Shown: positions 8,850 to 16,646 of the stretch, in pieces
How the letters are laid out: each line of letters opens with the position of its first letter
How positions within the stretch are numbered: the stretch's first letter is position 1
Assembly: GCA_003242885.1 (NCBI GenBank)
Contig: QKMZ01000006.1
Location: 1,667,563-1,731,562 of the forward strand
Source of the DNA: Candidatus Melainabacteria bacterium
Lineage (GTDB): Bacteria; Cyanobacteriota; Vampirovibrionia; Obscuribacterales; Obscuribacteraceae
Direction of reading: 5' to 3'
Length of the DNA stretch: 64,000 nucleotides
Position numbers and translations under genes: made by a program
Notes under the pieces: model-generated
Told to the model about the DNA's origin: nothing
The model's database searches: none
Seen by the model: only the letters and a program-made list of their open reading frames with translations

Positions 8850-9527
8850 CTAGTCGCCGGTAAATAATTTATATCCGACACCATGGACTGTTTTGATAAA
8901 CGACGGAGATCCATCAACGTCAATCTTCTTGCGAAGGCGCTTTACGCAAGTAGTAAGCGCATCAATACTTGAATCAGAAGCAGATGCCCAAACTCGATTG
9001 AGCAGAGCGTCAGCACTGAAAACCTGATCCGGATGCCGCATCAAAAACTCAAGAAGCTGAAATTCCTTTGGCAAAAGCGCAACATCATTGCCATTCACTT
9101 TGACTGAGTGGTTGCCGGTGTCCAGCTCGAGCCCGCGGGAAACCAGAGTGTTGCCCGCATAGCTGCTTGGCCGGCGCAATATCGCTCGAACGCGTGCAGA
9201 AAGTTCTTTCATATTGAAAGGCTTAGTCAAATAGTCGTCAGCACCGCTGTCTAAGCCGATTTCCTTGTCTTCAATTCGGTCTTGCCCGGTAAGTATCAAA
9301 ACCGGAGTCGTCTTTCCAGTGGCACGAAACTCCCGCAAGATCTTAATACCGCCCATGCTTGGCAAATTGAGATCGAGAATAATCAGGTCGAACTCATAAA
9401 ACCGCAAGCGTTCAGAAGCATCGGCACCGTCAAAGCTGCACTCTACCGTGTGGTGCTCGCCAGACAACCACTCCGATACCATCCGCGAGAGGCTTTCATC
9501 ATCTTCAACGACAAGAATCTTGGCCAT
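8850..9527 (-). CDS. OmpR/PhoB-family response regulator
   Basis: 225 residues. The receiver domain has the acidic pair E9/D10, phospho-acceptor D52 (LIILDLNLP), T80 and K102 (YLTKPF). The C-terminal winged-helix DNA-binding domain contains LPKEFQLLEFLMRHP and ends with the usual TVHGVGYKL. It should act as a phosphorylation-controlled transcription factor. No histidine kinase is directly adjacent; the nearest is at 10437-12275 on the same strand, separated by an oppositely oriented permease gene, and is a plausible partner. Tandem 11-bp-period repeats that suit such a regulator lie upstream of 8153 and 12475. Confidence 0.94.
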   Translation of the reverse strand: MAKILVVEDDESLSRMVSEWLSGEHHTVECSFDGADASERLRFYEFDLIILDLNLPSMGGIKILREFRATGKTTPVLILTGQDRIEDKEIGLDSGADDYLTKPFNMKELSARVRAILRRPSSYAGNTLVSRGLELDTGNHSVKVNGNDVALLPKEFQLLEFLMRHPDQVFSADALLNRVWASASDSSIDALTTCVKRLRKKIDVDGSPSFIKTVHGVGYKLFTGD

Positions 9528-9614
9528 AGCAGTACTTCAACTACCCGAAAACGTCCATAGAATAATTTACAGCATCTGATACGCTTTAATGTCTTGAAAT
9601 CCGGTGAATAGTCA

Positions 9615-10364
9615 TTGGTTGACGTCGCACAATTCGCAGCAATTACAGCAGTCGCCTTCGGGTCGACACTGATAAGCTCGATGTGCGGCGGCGGCTCCAA
9701 TATGATTTCTACTCCTTTTTGGTTGATGATGGGGTTTCCTCTGCCCGTTGCGATGGCGACAAATACCCTCGCCGGCGCCATGTGGACGCTAGTAGCTGCG
9801 CGCAATTATTTACGCGGACACGAGGTCGACTGGCGCCTGGTCGGCTGCATGGTGGTGTGCGGTCTGATTGGCGCATTCTTCGGGGCGCAAGTCGTGATGC
9901 ACAGCAATCCAAAAGACATGCAGAGAATTATTGGTGTGATCATTCTTTCTCTAGTCGCTTACACCTTTTTCAAAAAAGAGTTCGGTCTGGAAAAGAAAGA
10001 ACCAACCACAAGCCGCTGGCTGACTAGCCTGGCAGGATTTCCTCTAGGATTTTATGAATCGTTTTTTGGTTCGGGAAACAGTCTCATTACAAGCGCGATA
10101 CTCACAAAAACACGCGGATTCAAACTGTTGGAAGCGTTGGGCTACTCATATGTTATGTCTTTTTTCTGGTGTTTATTCGCATCAGTAATGTATGGATCAA
10201 GTGGCAATTGGAAATTATCGCTGATAGTTCCCTCTGTCATTGGCGCTGTATGTGGTGCCTATATCGGTTCACACATTGGTGCTAGAAAGGGTACTCGCTT
10301 CGTCAAAGGTCTCTTTATCACCATCGGCAGTATCTTAGGTTTGAAACTCTTACTTGGGTATTGA
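9615..10364 (+). CDS. TauE/SafE-family anion permease
   Basis: 249 residues, almost entirely hydrophobic with about seven or eight membrane helices. The two characteristic repeats are seen: an early Gly-rich turn SSMCGGGSNMISTP (about 21-34) and a second, ESFFGSGNSLITSA, in the middle. Family members (also called DUF81) move sulfite, sulfonates or related anions across the inner membrane; the substrate here is unknown. The start is uncertain: TTG at 9615 keeps the first helix intact but has no good ribosome binding site. The gene lies between the response regulator and the histidine kinase on the opposite strand. Confidence 0.85.
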   Translation: MVDVAQFAAITAVAFGSTLISSMCGGGSNMISTPFWLMMGFPLPVAMATNTLAGAMWTLVAARNYLRGHEVDWRLVGCMVVCGLIGAFFGAQVVMHSNPKDMQRIIGVIILSLVAYTFFKKEFGLEKKEPTTSRWLTSLAGFPLGFYESFFGSGNSLITSAILTKTRGFKLLEALGYSYVMSFFWCLFASVMYGSSGNWKLSLIVPSVIGAVCGAYIGSHIGARKGTRFVKGLFITIGSILGLKLLLGY

Positions 10365-10436
10365 AACGGGCTTGCCATAAGCTTTTCGCTTAGCCGAGCA
10401 GAGAAGTGAAGCCACCGGACTATCCGCCGCAGAGGC

Positions 10437-12275
10437 TCAGGTTTGATCAAAATGAGATTGAACGTCGGCTATAGGCACGGTGAACCAGAAAATTGACCCT
10501 ATACTTCCATCCGACGACTCCGATTTATTATCTTCAACCCCGATACAACCGCCGTGACGCTCGACTATCGCCTTAGAAATCGCAAGTCCAAGTCCTGTGC
10601 CTTTACGCTTTGCGGCATCAGCCGGATCGACTTGTTTAAAACGCTCAAAAATCGCTTGTTTTAGGTGATCTGGCACCCCTCTTCCCTTGTCTCGGACTTC
10701 GACGCGAACGCCGGACGGATTTTCAATCGCCTCAACTACAATCTTTGAATTCGGCTCTGAAAATTTGATTGCGTTCGACACCAAATTTACAAGTACTTGG
10801 TTTAAACGATCGGCATCACCGACGAACTCGATTTCTTTTTGCTTGGGAGAAACGAGCTCAATTTTTTTCTCTTTAGCAATTGGCTCAAGCATGCCAAAAA
10901 CGCTCTCGACAAGACCTTCTATGGTGAGCGGACCAAGATTGAGATCCAATCTGCCGGACTCAACACGCTCAATATCCAATAAATCATTGACCATGCTCAT
11001 CAATCTGCCGACGCTTGCGTCTGCACTTTTAAGACTTTCCAGCCCATCAGTTGAAAGCTGATTGTATTTGCCGGTCCGCAGTAGGCTCAGGAATCCGGAT
11101 ATTGATGTAAGAGGAGTGCGCAGATCGTGACTTACCATTGCAACAAAGTCACGCTTCAATCGTTCTAACTCTTTTCTGTAAGTGATATCGTGCAGGACGC
11201 AAATCGTCGATTTCTCCGCTTCTGTCCAATGCAATGACCACAGCATGTCCACGGTGGTACCATCTTTGCGAACCATGCGATTTTCCAATGCACGTTCGCC
11301 TTTTTCCTGAATGTTTTTCTTCAAAGCATCAAGCGTTTTTTCAACATCGTCCGCATAAAGGTATTGAACAAGGCGCGCACCAATCATCTCGTCTGGCGTG
11401 TACCCAAGAACCTTTTCAACAGCAGGATTCATCGCGGCAAACTTAAAATCATCATCAATAGAGCAAATAACGTCTGCTGCGTTTTGAAGTACCGCACGCT
11501 CCTTTTGTGTTGCCGCAGCCAAGGAATTGGCCATTTTTCGAAAAACCCTGTCCAATCGAGCAATTTCATCCCCGCCGGAAAGTGGCTCATTAAGAGGCTC
11601 CCCCGATGCAAGACGCATAGTATTGTCGAGAAGCACATTGAACCGATTAGCGGTGCCGCGATTGAAATAAAGCACGAGCCCAACCGCTGCTAAGACATTC
11701 AACAAAGCACCGGCAACAACAAGCCACTTAATCTGCTCTCTTGTTGCGGCTTGCGCAGCTTTTTGCTTTTCTTGAATTTCATTTTGGCGGCTCTGAATTT
11801 TGTCCGCCACAACGTAGAGTTCGGCCATGGACTTGTTGAGATTTGCGTACGGTTTCATAGAACCGATACGATCGCCTGCCTCCAGCTTACGGTGACCTTC
11901 CACAAGATTTTGATTGGCCCTGTTATACAAAGAGACCATTCTAAGTAGATTGTCCTCTTCTTCCTCGCGTCCCTTTACCATCCGAGAAAGACGCTCAACA
12001 ACCTGGGGAAACTCGCGAACAGATTGCTTGTATAACTTGAGCGAATCTCGAGATCCGCTTACGTGATAGATAACAGTGTTCGTGCCAGCATTGATAAGGC
12101 AGCGCATCGCGCCGTTTATCTCGTTGGAAATTTCACGAGAATGCGCTTCCATCTCTCTTTCTTTCTCTGCCTGTTGCAAAAGGCTCATAAGAAAACAAAC
12201 CAGTGCCAGTTCAATGACCAAAGGCACGGAAACCAAAATTATGGCCTTGCGCGAGAGTGTAAGGTTCAGTCGCAT
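10437..12275 (-). CDS. Membrane sensor histidine kinase (HAMP-PAS-HisKA-HATPase)
   Basis: 612 residues. Membrane helix about 11-32, a helical extracytoplasmic sensor of roughly 150 residues (CHASE3-like), second helix about 184-204, then HAMP to about 255 and a PAS domain (about 262-370, with NPAVEKVLGYTPDEMIG). The phospho-acceptor is H383 in VSHDLRTPL. The ATPase domain shows the N box NQVLVNLVSNAIKFS, the G1 box DKGRGVPDHL and the G2 box KGTGLGLAI. It is a complete orthodox kinase without a receiver domain. The partner may be the PhoB-type regulator at 8850-9527; this is inferred from proximity. Transcribed divergently from the methyltransferase at 12475. Confidence 0.95.
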   Translation of the reverse strand: MRLNLTLSRKAIILVSVPLVIELALVCFLMSLLQQAEKEREMEAHSREISNEINGAMRCLINAGTNTVIYHVSGSRDSLKLYKQSVREFPQVVERLSRMVKGREEEEDNLLRMVSLYNRANQNLVEGHRKLEAGDRIGSMKPYANLNKSMAELYVVADKIQSRQNEIQEKQKAAQAATREQIKWLVVAGALLNVLAAVGLVLYFNRGTANRFNVLLDNTMRLASGEPLNEPLSGGDEIARLDRVFRKMANSLAAATQKERAVLQNAADVICSIDDDFKFAAMNPAVEKVLGYTPDEMIGARLVQYLYADDVEKTLDALKKNIQEKGERALENRMVRKDGTTVDMLWSLHWTEAEKSTICVLHDITYRKELERLKRDFVAMVSHDLRTPLTSISGFLSLLRTGKYNQLSTDGLESLKSADASVGRLMSMVNDLLDIERVESGRLDLNLGPLTIEGLVESVFGMLEPIAKEKKIELVSPKQKEIEFVGDADRLNQVLVNLVSNAIKFSEPNSKIVVEAIENPSGVRVEVRDKGRGVPDHLKQAIFERFKQVDPADAAKRKGTGLGLAISKAIVERHGGCIGVEDNKSESSDGSIGSIFWFTVPIADVQSHFDQT

Positions 12276-12347
12276 TTGTCCAATTTTACCCTATCGAAGC
12301 CGACAGGGGTAATTCTCAAACGTCCGAATAAACGGGCGATTCCAGTC

Positions 12348-12385
12348 CTCACACACCTCTCACACAATCTCCTTACTCTTGTAAT
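12348..12385 (+). promoter_or_regulatory. Candidate tandem activator box plus -10 element
   Basis: CTCACAC (12348-12354) and CTCACAC (12359-12365) are identical heptamers with a 4-bp spacer. After 14 nt comes TGTAAT (12380-12385), a 5-of-6 match to the bacterial -10 consensus. The arrangement mirrors 7990-8028. The plus-strand target is the methyltransferase gene starting at 12475; the divergent histidine kinase starts 73 bp to the left and could also be affected. Confidence 0.42.
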
Positions 12386-12474
12386 GTGAGCGCCGAACAA
12401 ACTGCTGTCGCAAATCAAAATACAAAGTTAGAACGACGCCAATCCAATAAACAAGCACACAAGGAGGAAGCGAA

Positions 12475-13236
12475 ATGATGACGTTCAATCCAAACCAAAA
12501 TCGAATGGATGAGCCATTTCAACTCGATCGTGTTGCATGTTTCGGCAGAACAATGAATGAATACGTCGAAATGTTCAACCTCGATCTGGAAAATTTAAAG
12601 GGCAAGAGCATTCTGGATTGCGCGTCGGGGCCGGCATCGTTCGCTGCGGAAGCACAGAAATTGGACTTAAAGGTTGTTGCCTGCGATCCGATTTATTCCA
12701 AGCGAATTGACGACATTATGGAAAGTGCGCAACGCGACATACCTGCTTGCATACGCGAAACACAGCGACACAGGTCGCTCTTCATGCGCCAGACCAACGA
12801 CGATGACATCACCTTTTTGAATGAGAAGCTCAAAGCGCTGACGACATTCGCCAATGACTATAGAAGGATGGACGCATGCAGACGCTACGTGGCCGCTTCG
12901 TTCCCTCATCTTCCATTCTATGATGACAGTTTCGACATTGTTCTATGCGGCAATTTACTCTTTCTCTATAGCGATGTTGAAACAGGAGGCATACTCGAAA
13001 ATTCGAATTTTGATTACCTTTTTCATCATCGTGCGCTGCACGAAATGCTTCGAATCGCTCGTCAGGAAGTACGCATCTATCCGGTCGTCGGACCAAACAA
13101 GAAAACTCATCCTTTTATCGAGGAATTGTTGAATGACGAATCGTTCTTCCCTTACGACATGCAATTTGAATCAGTAATGATGAAGGACATAAGAGGCGCC
13201 ACTCAAATGCTGAGGATATTTAAGCGGGGGATTTAA
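12475..13236 (+). CDS. Class I SAM-dependent methyltransferase-like protein
   Basis: 253 residues, preceded by a near-perfect AAGGAGGA ribosome binding site. Motif I of a Rossmann methyltransferase is recognisable as SILDCASGPASFAAEA (about 45-60), followed by VVACDP as the acidic strand-2 end and FDIVLCGNLLFLY as motif IV. A His-rich stretch and the tail ATQMLRIFKRG follow. The substrate is unknown. The insert between strands 2 and 4 (about 75-140) is long and charged. It sits downstream of the candidate tandem activator box and is closed by a stem-loop terminator before the second methyltransferase. Confidence 0.8.
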   Translation: MMTFNPNQNRMDEPFQLDRVACFGRTMNEYVEMFNLDLENLKGKSILDCASGPASFAAEAQKLDLKVVACDPIYSKRIDDIMESAQRDIPACIRETQRHRSLFMRQTNDDDITFLNEKLKALTTFANDYRRMDACRRYVAASFPHLPFYDDSFDIVLCGNLLFLYSDVETGGILENSNFDYLFHHRALHEMLRIARQEVRIYPVVGPNKKTHPFIEELLNDESFFPYDMQFESVMMKDIRGATQMLRIFKRGI

Positions 13237-13259
13237 CCGGGTTGAGTTGAACAGCCAAG

Positions 13260-13305
13260 CAAGAGCCAGCTTCTGGAGAAATCCAAAGCTGGTGTCTTGT
13301 ATTTT
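13260..13305 (+). terminator. Probable rho-independent terminator
   Basis: CCAGCTT (13266-13272) pairs with AAGCTGG (13286-13292) and the stem extends through CAAGA/TCTTG on the outside with a small bulge; TATTTT follows. It separates the two methyltransferase genes and overlaps the longest possible start of the second, which argues against that start. Confidence 0.65.
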
Positions 13306-13428
13306 CCATTAAAGATTGCCGGCAACAAATTCAGCGAGTTTCACTTGTTTTCATTGGAGATAAGATTCTGTATGATGCCAATACAGCAACCAATTTTTTT
13401 TACCCAGGGTATGCCGGGGGGCGCACTT

Positions 13429-14202
13429 ATGATGGGAATCGACAATACCAAACGCTTTACCGGATTGGCTGACGTTTATGCAAAGGCGAGACCGACCTAT
13501 CCAGATGATGCGATTAACTATATTTTGGATATCTGCAACTTGAGCCAAGGTTCTTCATTAGCTGATGTAGGTTGCGGCACGGGGATTTCCAGTCAGTTGT
13601 TTGCCGAGCGCGGTCTCAATGTCATCGGTGTCGAGCCCAATTTCGATATGCGTCAAAAGGCAGCCGAACTGGTCGATTCATTAAAATCCGGCTCCCTTAA
13701 ATTGGTGGATGGAACCGCAGAAGATACCACCCTCGAGAATAGCTCCGTCGACGCAGTGCTATGCGCTCAAGCTTTTCATTGGTTCAAGCCGGATCTGGCC
13801 TTGAGAGAGTTTCACAGAATCTTGAAACCTCAAGGGTGGACCGTACTAATCTGGAACGAACGCGACGAAAGCGACCCTTTCACGCGCGCTTATGGTGACG
13901 CATTTAGAAAACTAACGGAAATCGACCGAATTGAAGGCAGGCACGGCGCATCAGGAGTGCCACTACTCACATCGGAATATTTCTGCAAGGGCGAGCTCAC
14001 CCACTTTGAAAACGAACAGATATTGGATCGAGAGGCACTCATATTGAGAGCGTTCTCTGCGTCATATGCGCCCAAAGAAACAGGCATTGCCAATCGTTTA
14101 AAAGAATTGCTCAATACCGCTTACGCGCGCTTTCAGAAGGGCGGCGAAGTATCTCTCAAATATACAGTTGCAGTATATTCAGCTGAGCGTATCGCGACCT
14201 AA
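13429..14202 (+). CDS. Class I SAM-dependent methyltransferase
   Basis: A methyltransferase of the type-11 group. Motif I is LADVGCGTGISSQLFAERG, followed by VIGVEPN, the acidic SAM-binding end of strand 2, and AVLCAQAFHWF as motif IV; the FHRILKPQGW loop is also typical. Homologous sequence begins at TKRFTGLADVYAKARPTYP, so I place the start at the ATG at 13429 (about 258 aa), which has a G-rich but imperfect ribosome binding site. An upstream ATG at 13372 has GGAGA 11 nt before it and is the alternative; a start at 13297 lies inside the preceding terminator. Substrate unknown. Confidence 0.85.
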   Translation: MMGIDNTKRFTGLADVYAKARPTYPDDAINYILDICNLSQGSSLADVGCGTGISSQLFAERGLNVIGVEPNFDMRQKAAELVDSLKSGSLKLVDGTAEDTTLENSSVDAVLCAQAFHWFKPDLALREFHRILKPQGWTVLIWNERDESDPFTRAYGDAFRKLTEIDRIEGRHGASGVPLLTSEYFCKGELTHFENEQILDREALILRAFSASYAPKETGIANRLKELLNTAYARFQKGGEVSLKYTVAVYSAERIAT

Positions 14203-14266
14203 GTTTGAACTGGCAGCAAGCAGTCTGGACTTAGAACGGAAACCTTGGACCTTCAGCAGTGCGTAA

Positions 14267-14293
14267 GGGCGATGCCATGCGTCGCCCGGTTTT
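14267..14293 (+). terminator. Rho-independent terminator between convergent genes
   Basis: GGGCGATGC (14267-14275) and GCGTCGCCC (14279-14287) form a 9-bp stem including one T-G wobble, with a 3-nt loop, followed by GGTTTT. It serves the methyltransferase transcript and sits 9 bp from the stop of the convergent Nudix gene. Confidence 0.7.
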
Positions 14294-14301
14294 GGTCATG
14301 A

Positions 14302-14880
14302 CTAAATCTTGGGTGTGCCGATTTTCAAATCGTGAATCTGTTTGAAATAGAAGGCGACCAGCACCAAGGCGTGAGTGATCTTTCCAGATGCGATCAGATG
14401 CGGAACTTCATCCATTTCGACGAGCCTTATTTTGATGTCTTCCGCACCCTTAAATGTCGGCTCGCATATCTGTTGTGCGCCACGTGCAATATATGTGTCG
14501 CAAAAATTGCTTTGCAAAGCCGGATTGGGATGATTGCGACCGATGAATGTCAATTCGTCGGCGACATAGCCGGTTTCTTCAAAAAGCTCACGCGCTGCTG
14601 CGTGTTGCGAGCTTGGATCTTCCGGATCTACGGCGCCGCCTGGAATTTCCAACGTAATTTTTTCAATGCCGTGACGGTACTGCTCGATGAAAACAACACG
14701 TCCATCGTCTGTTATCGGAATTACATTGCACCAATGTGACGGGTGCAGAACATAAAAATCAAATGCCCTATTGGCGTCGCCGGTCGGCATCAGCGCTCGA
14801 TTGCGTTCAAGTGAGAATACTTTGCAGTCGGCTATCTTGTGGGACTCAATTTTTCTCCAGGGGAGAATTTCGCGACTCAT
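14302..14880 (-). CDS. Nudix hydrolase, probably ADP-ribose/nucleotide-sugar pyrophosphatase
   Basis: 192 residues. The Nudix box is intact in its core, with IPGGAV followed by ARELFEETGY (about residues 79-103); those glutamates bind the catalytic metal. The spacing between the glycine pair and the REL motif is slightly longer than the textbook pattern. Residues before it (VVFIEQYRHG) and the overall length fit the ADP-ribose pyrophosphatase branch, which cleaves nucleoside diphosphate compounds in the cytoplasm as housekeeping. The ATG at 14880 lacks a strong ribosome binding site. Confidence 0.9.
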   Translation of the reverse strand: MSREILPWRKIESHKIADCKVFSLERNRALMPTGDANRAFDFYVLHPSHWCNVIPITDDGRVVFIEQYRHGIEKITLEIPGGAVDPEDPSSQHAAARELFEETGYVADELTFIGRNHPNPALQSNFCDTYIARGAQQICEPTFKGAEDIKIRLVEMDEVPHLIASGKITHALVLVAFYFKQIHDLKIGTPKI

Positions 14881-14996
14881 ATTGCAGTAACCAGATTCCA
14901 GAATTTAACAGCATCATTGTAGTCTGAATCGGCACAGGCTGTGAAGATGCAACCTGAAAAAGCACCCTGGATAAGGTTTTCACCCACCCGCAAGCC

Positions 14997-15050
14997 AAGA
15001 GCGCCAGTGGCGCACTGCCGCGAGCTTTCCGCTCTTCATTTCAAATTTGA
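14997..15050. repeat. Nested inverted repeats and a palindrome upstream of the DUF4388 gene
   Basis: AAGAGCG (14997-15003) can pair with CGCTCTT (15030-15036), enclosing a smaller GCGCC/GGCGC hairpin (15001-15013) that would compete with part of the outer arm. A perfect 10-bp palindrome, TCAAATTTGA, follows at 15041-15050. This could be a 5' leader structure or an operator; no T-tract supports a terminator. Confidence 0.35.
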
Positions 15051-15122
15051 GCTAAACTGAATTCACAGGCTACTGGTAAACAGTCGCCCGTATTAGGATT
15101 TCGCCTTCCCCCGACCCGAACC

Positions 15123-16577
15123 ATGTTGCCAAGCGCTTCGGTGCGCCTACAAAACCAGATGCAGAACTTCCCGCCCAATGCCGAACAATTAGCAGACATG
15201 GTGCGTGATGCAATGCGCGCGCCTGGGACTGCGAGTGAAATTTGCTTTGGAAATTCTACAAAAGCCTACTCGCTAGTCTCCTTCAAAGACCCTAACGGTT
15301 CGATTTGCACATGGACATTGCGCAAACTGGATGGTGATTCTGCCACTCTTATCTGGAACATATCCTCCAGCGATCAGCGCGTAATCTTGCAACAGCTCTC
15401 CAGTGATTTCAAAAACTGGAACGAAATCTCACAAGAGAGGCAACAGACTACATCCGGCCACAACCTGCCGTTGCCCACGACAAAGCTTTACACCAACGGT
15501 GATTTGCGCCGACTTCAGTTCGCCAATTTAGTCAGACTGATCGCAACAGACCACGCATCCGGCTGCCTGGAGCTTTCACGAATGGTAGGGCAGCAAGAAG
15601 AAAATGCGGTTTTATATTTCAACGAAGGTATGCCGTCTCATTGCGTAATCGGCTCAACGACAGGGGATTACGCGTTTCTCGAATTGGTCGGTTGGCAAAA
15701 TGGCAATTTCAAATTCACACTGGGACCGGGCTCGTCTGAAATTACAGTGACGAAGAACATTGACCTTCTCATCATGGAAGGCACATATCTCAATGACCAC
15801 GTTGTAGAACTGACGAAAATGGGCTTGACACCTGAGACTGTGCTGAAGCGCTCGGTGGCAGATATCAGTCAAGAAGATTTTATGGCGCTGGTGCAAAACG
15901 AACAAGGCATTAGCCGAACTTTGCAAAAGAATATTTTCGAGCTGATTGACGGCACCAATCAAGTTCAAAATATAATTGTCACGCTGAATGTAACTAAAGC
16001 GGAGTGGATGCCTGCTCTGCATAATCTGATCAAGAAAAAACTAGTTGCACCACCAGAGATACCGCTCAACAGTGAGGACGCAGCTTTAGCGACAGCCGAT
16101 TGGACAATGACACAAGCTGTCGATCGCTCACTTATCCGCGCTGACACTGGTGCTTATGGATATCCAGCATTGTTGTATTTTTTGGAAATGGAATATAACC
16201 GCAGTTCGCGCTATGGAAAACCCTTTAGTTTTCTACTTTTGCAAATCGGCACCAAAGCACAAGACGGTTCAGGAAAACTCTCACCACTGCCGCAGCAAGC
16301 AGCCCGCGAGCTGGTCAATCTGATTTCAAAACTAAAACGCAAGCCTGATATTCTCGGGCACTATCAAACCAATTGTTTTGCTTTGATCTTGCCGGAAACA
16401 GATAGCATTTTGGCCAGACGATTCGCCAGCCGACTGATTGAAGTATTGGTAAGCGGACCATCCTTGGAGACTGTGGGTTTTTCAATCGGCGTTGCTGGCT
16501 GCCCCCATGAAGCGCAAGATTTAGCCAACTTGATCAAAGCATGTGTGCAGTCGCGCCAGAAGTTCGGGCTGGATTAA
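15123..16577 (+). CDS. DUF4388 (PATAN-type) signalling protein with degenerate GGDEF domain
   Basis: 484 residues, soluble. A middle domain (about 125-210) resembles DUF4388/PATAN: LRRLQFANLVRLIATDHASG then AVLYFNEGMPSHCVIGS. A helical region follows, and the C-terminal ~150 residues look like a GGDEF-fold domain: LLYFLEMEYNRSSRYGKPFSF, then LILPETDSILARRFASRLIE and FSIGVAG. The GGDEF signature itself is replaced by GHYQTNCF, so the domain should not make cyclic di-GMP and may bind a nucleotide or serve as a scaffold. The ATG has no obvious ribosome binding site. DUF4388 domains commonly accompany two-component systems in cyanobacteria and deltaproteobacteria. Confidence 0.78.
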   Translation: MLPSASVRLQNQMQNFPPNAEQLADMVRDAMRAPGTASEICFGNSTKAYSLVSFKDPNGSICTWTLRKLDGDSATLIWNISSSDQRVILQQLSSDFKNWNEISQERQQTTSGHNLPLPTTKLYTNGDLRRLQFANLVRLIATDHASGCLELSRMVGQQEENAVLYFNEGMPSHCVIGSTTGDYAFLELVGWQNGNFKFTLGPGSSEITVTKNIDLLIMEGTYLNDHVVELTKMGLTPETVLKRSVADISQEDFMALVQNEQGISRTLQKNIFELIDGTNQVQNIIVTLNVTKAEWMPALHNLIKKKLVAPPEIPLNSEDAALATADWTMTQAVDRSLIRADTGAYGYPALLYFLEMEYNRSSRYGKPFSFLLLQIGTKAQDGSGKLSPLPQQAARELVNLISKLKRKPDILGHYQTNCFALILPETDSILARRFASRLIEVLVSGPSLETVGFSIGVAGCPHEAQDLANLIKACVQSRQKFGLD

Positions 16578-16646
16578 CGGCGGTCACATACAACGCGACA
16601 TTATGTAAAACAGGAAGCGTGCAAGGCGACACCACGCTTTGCCGCA

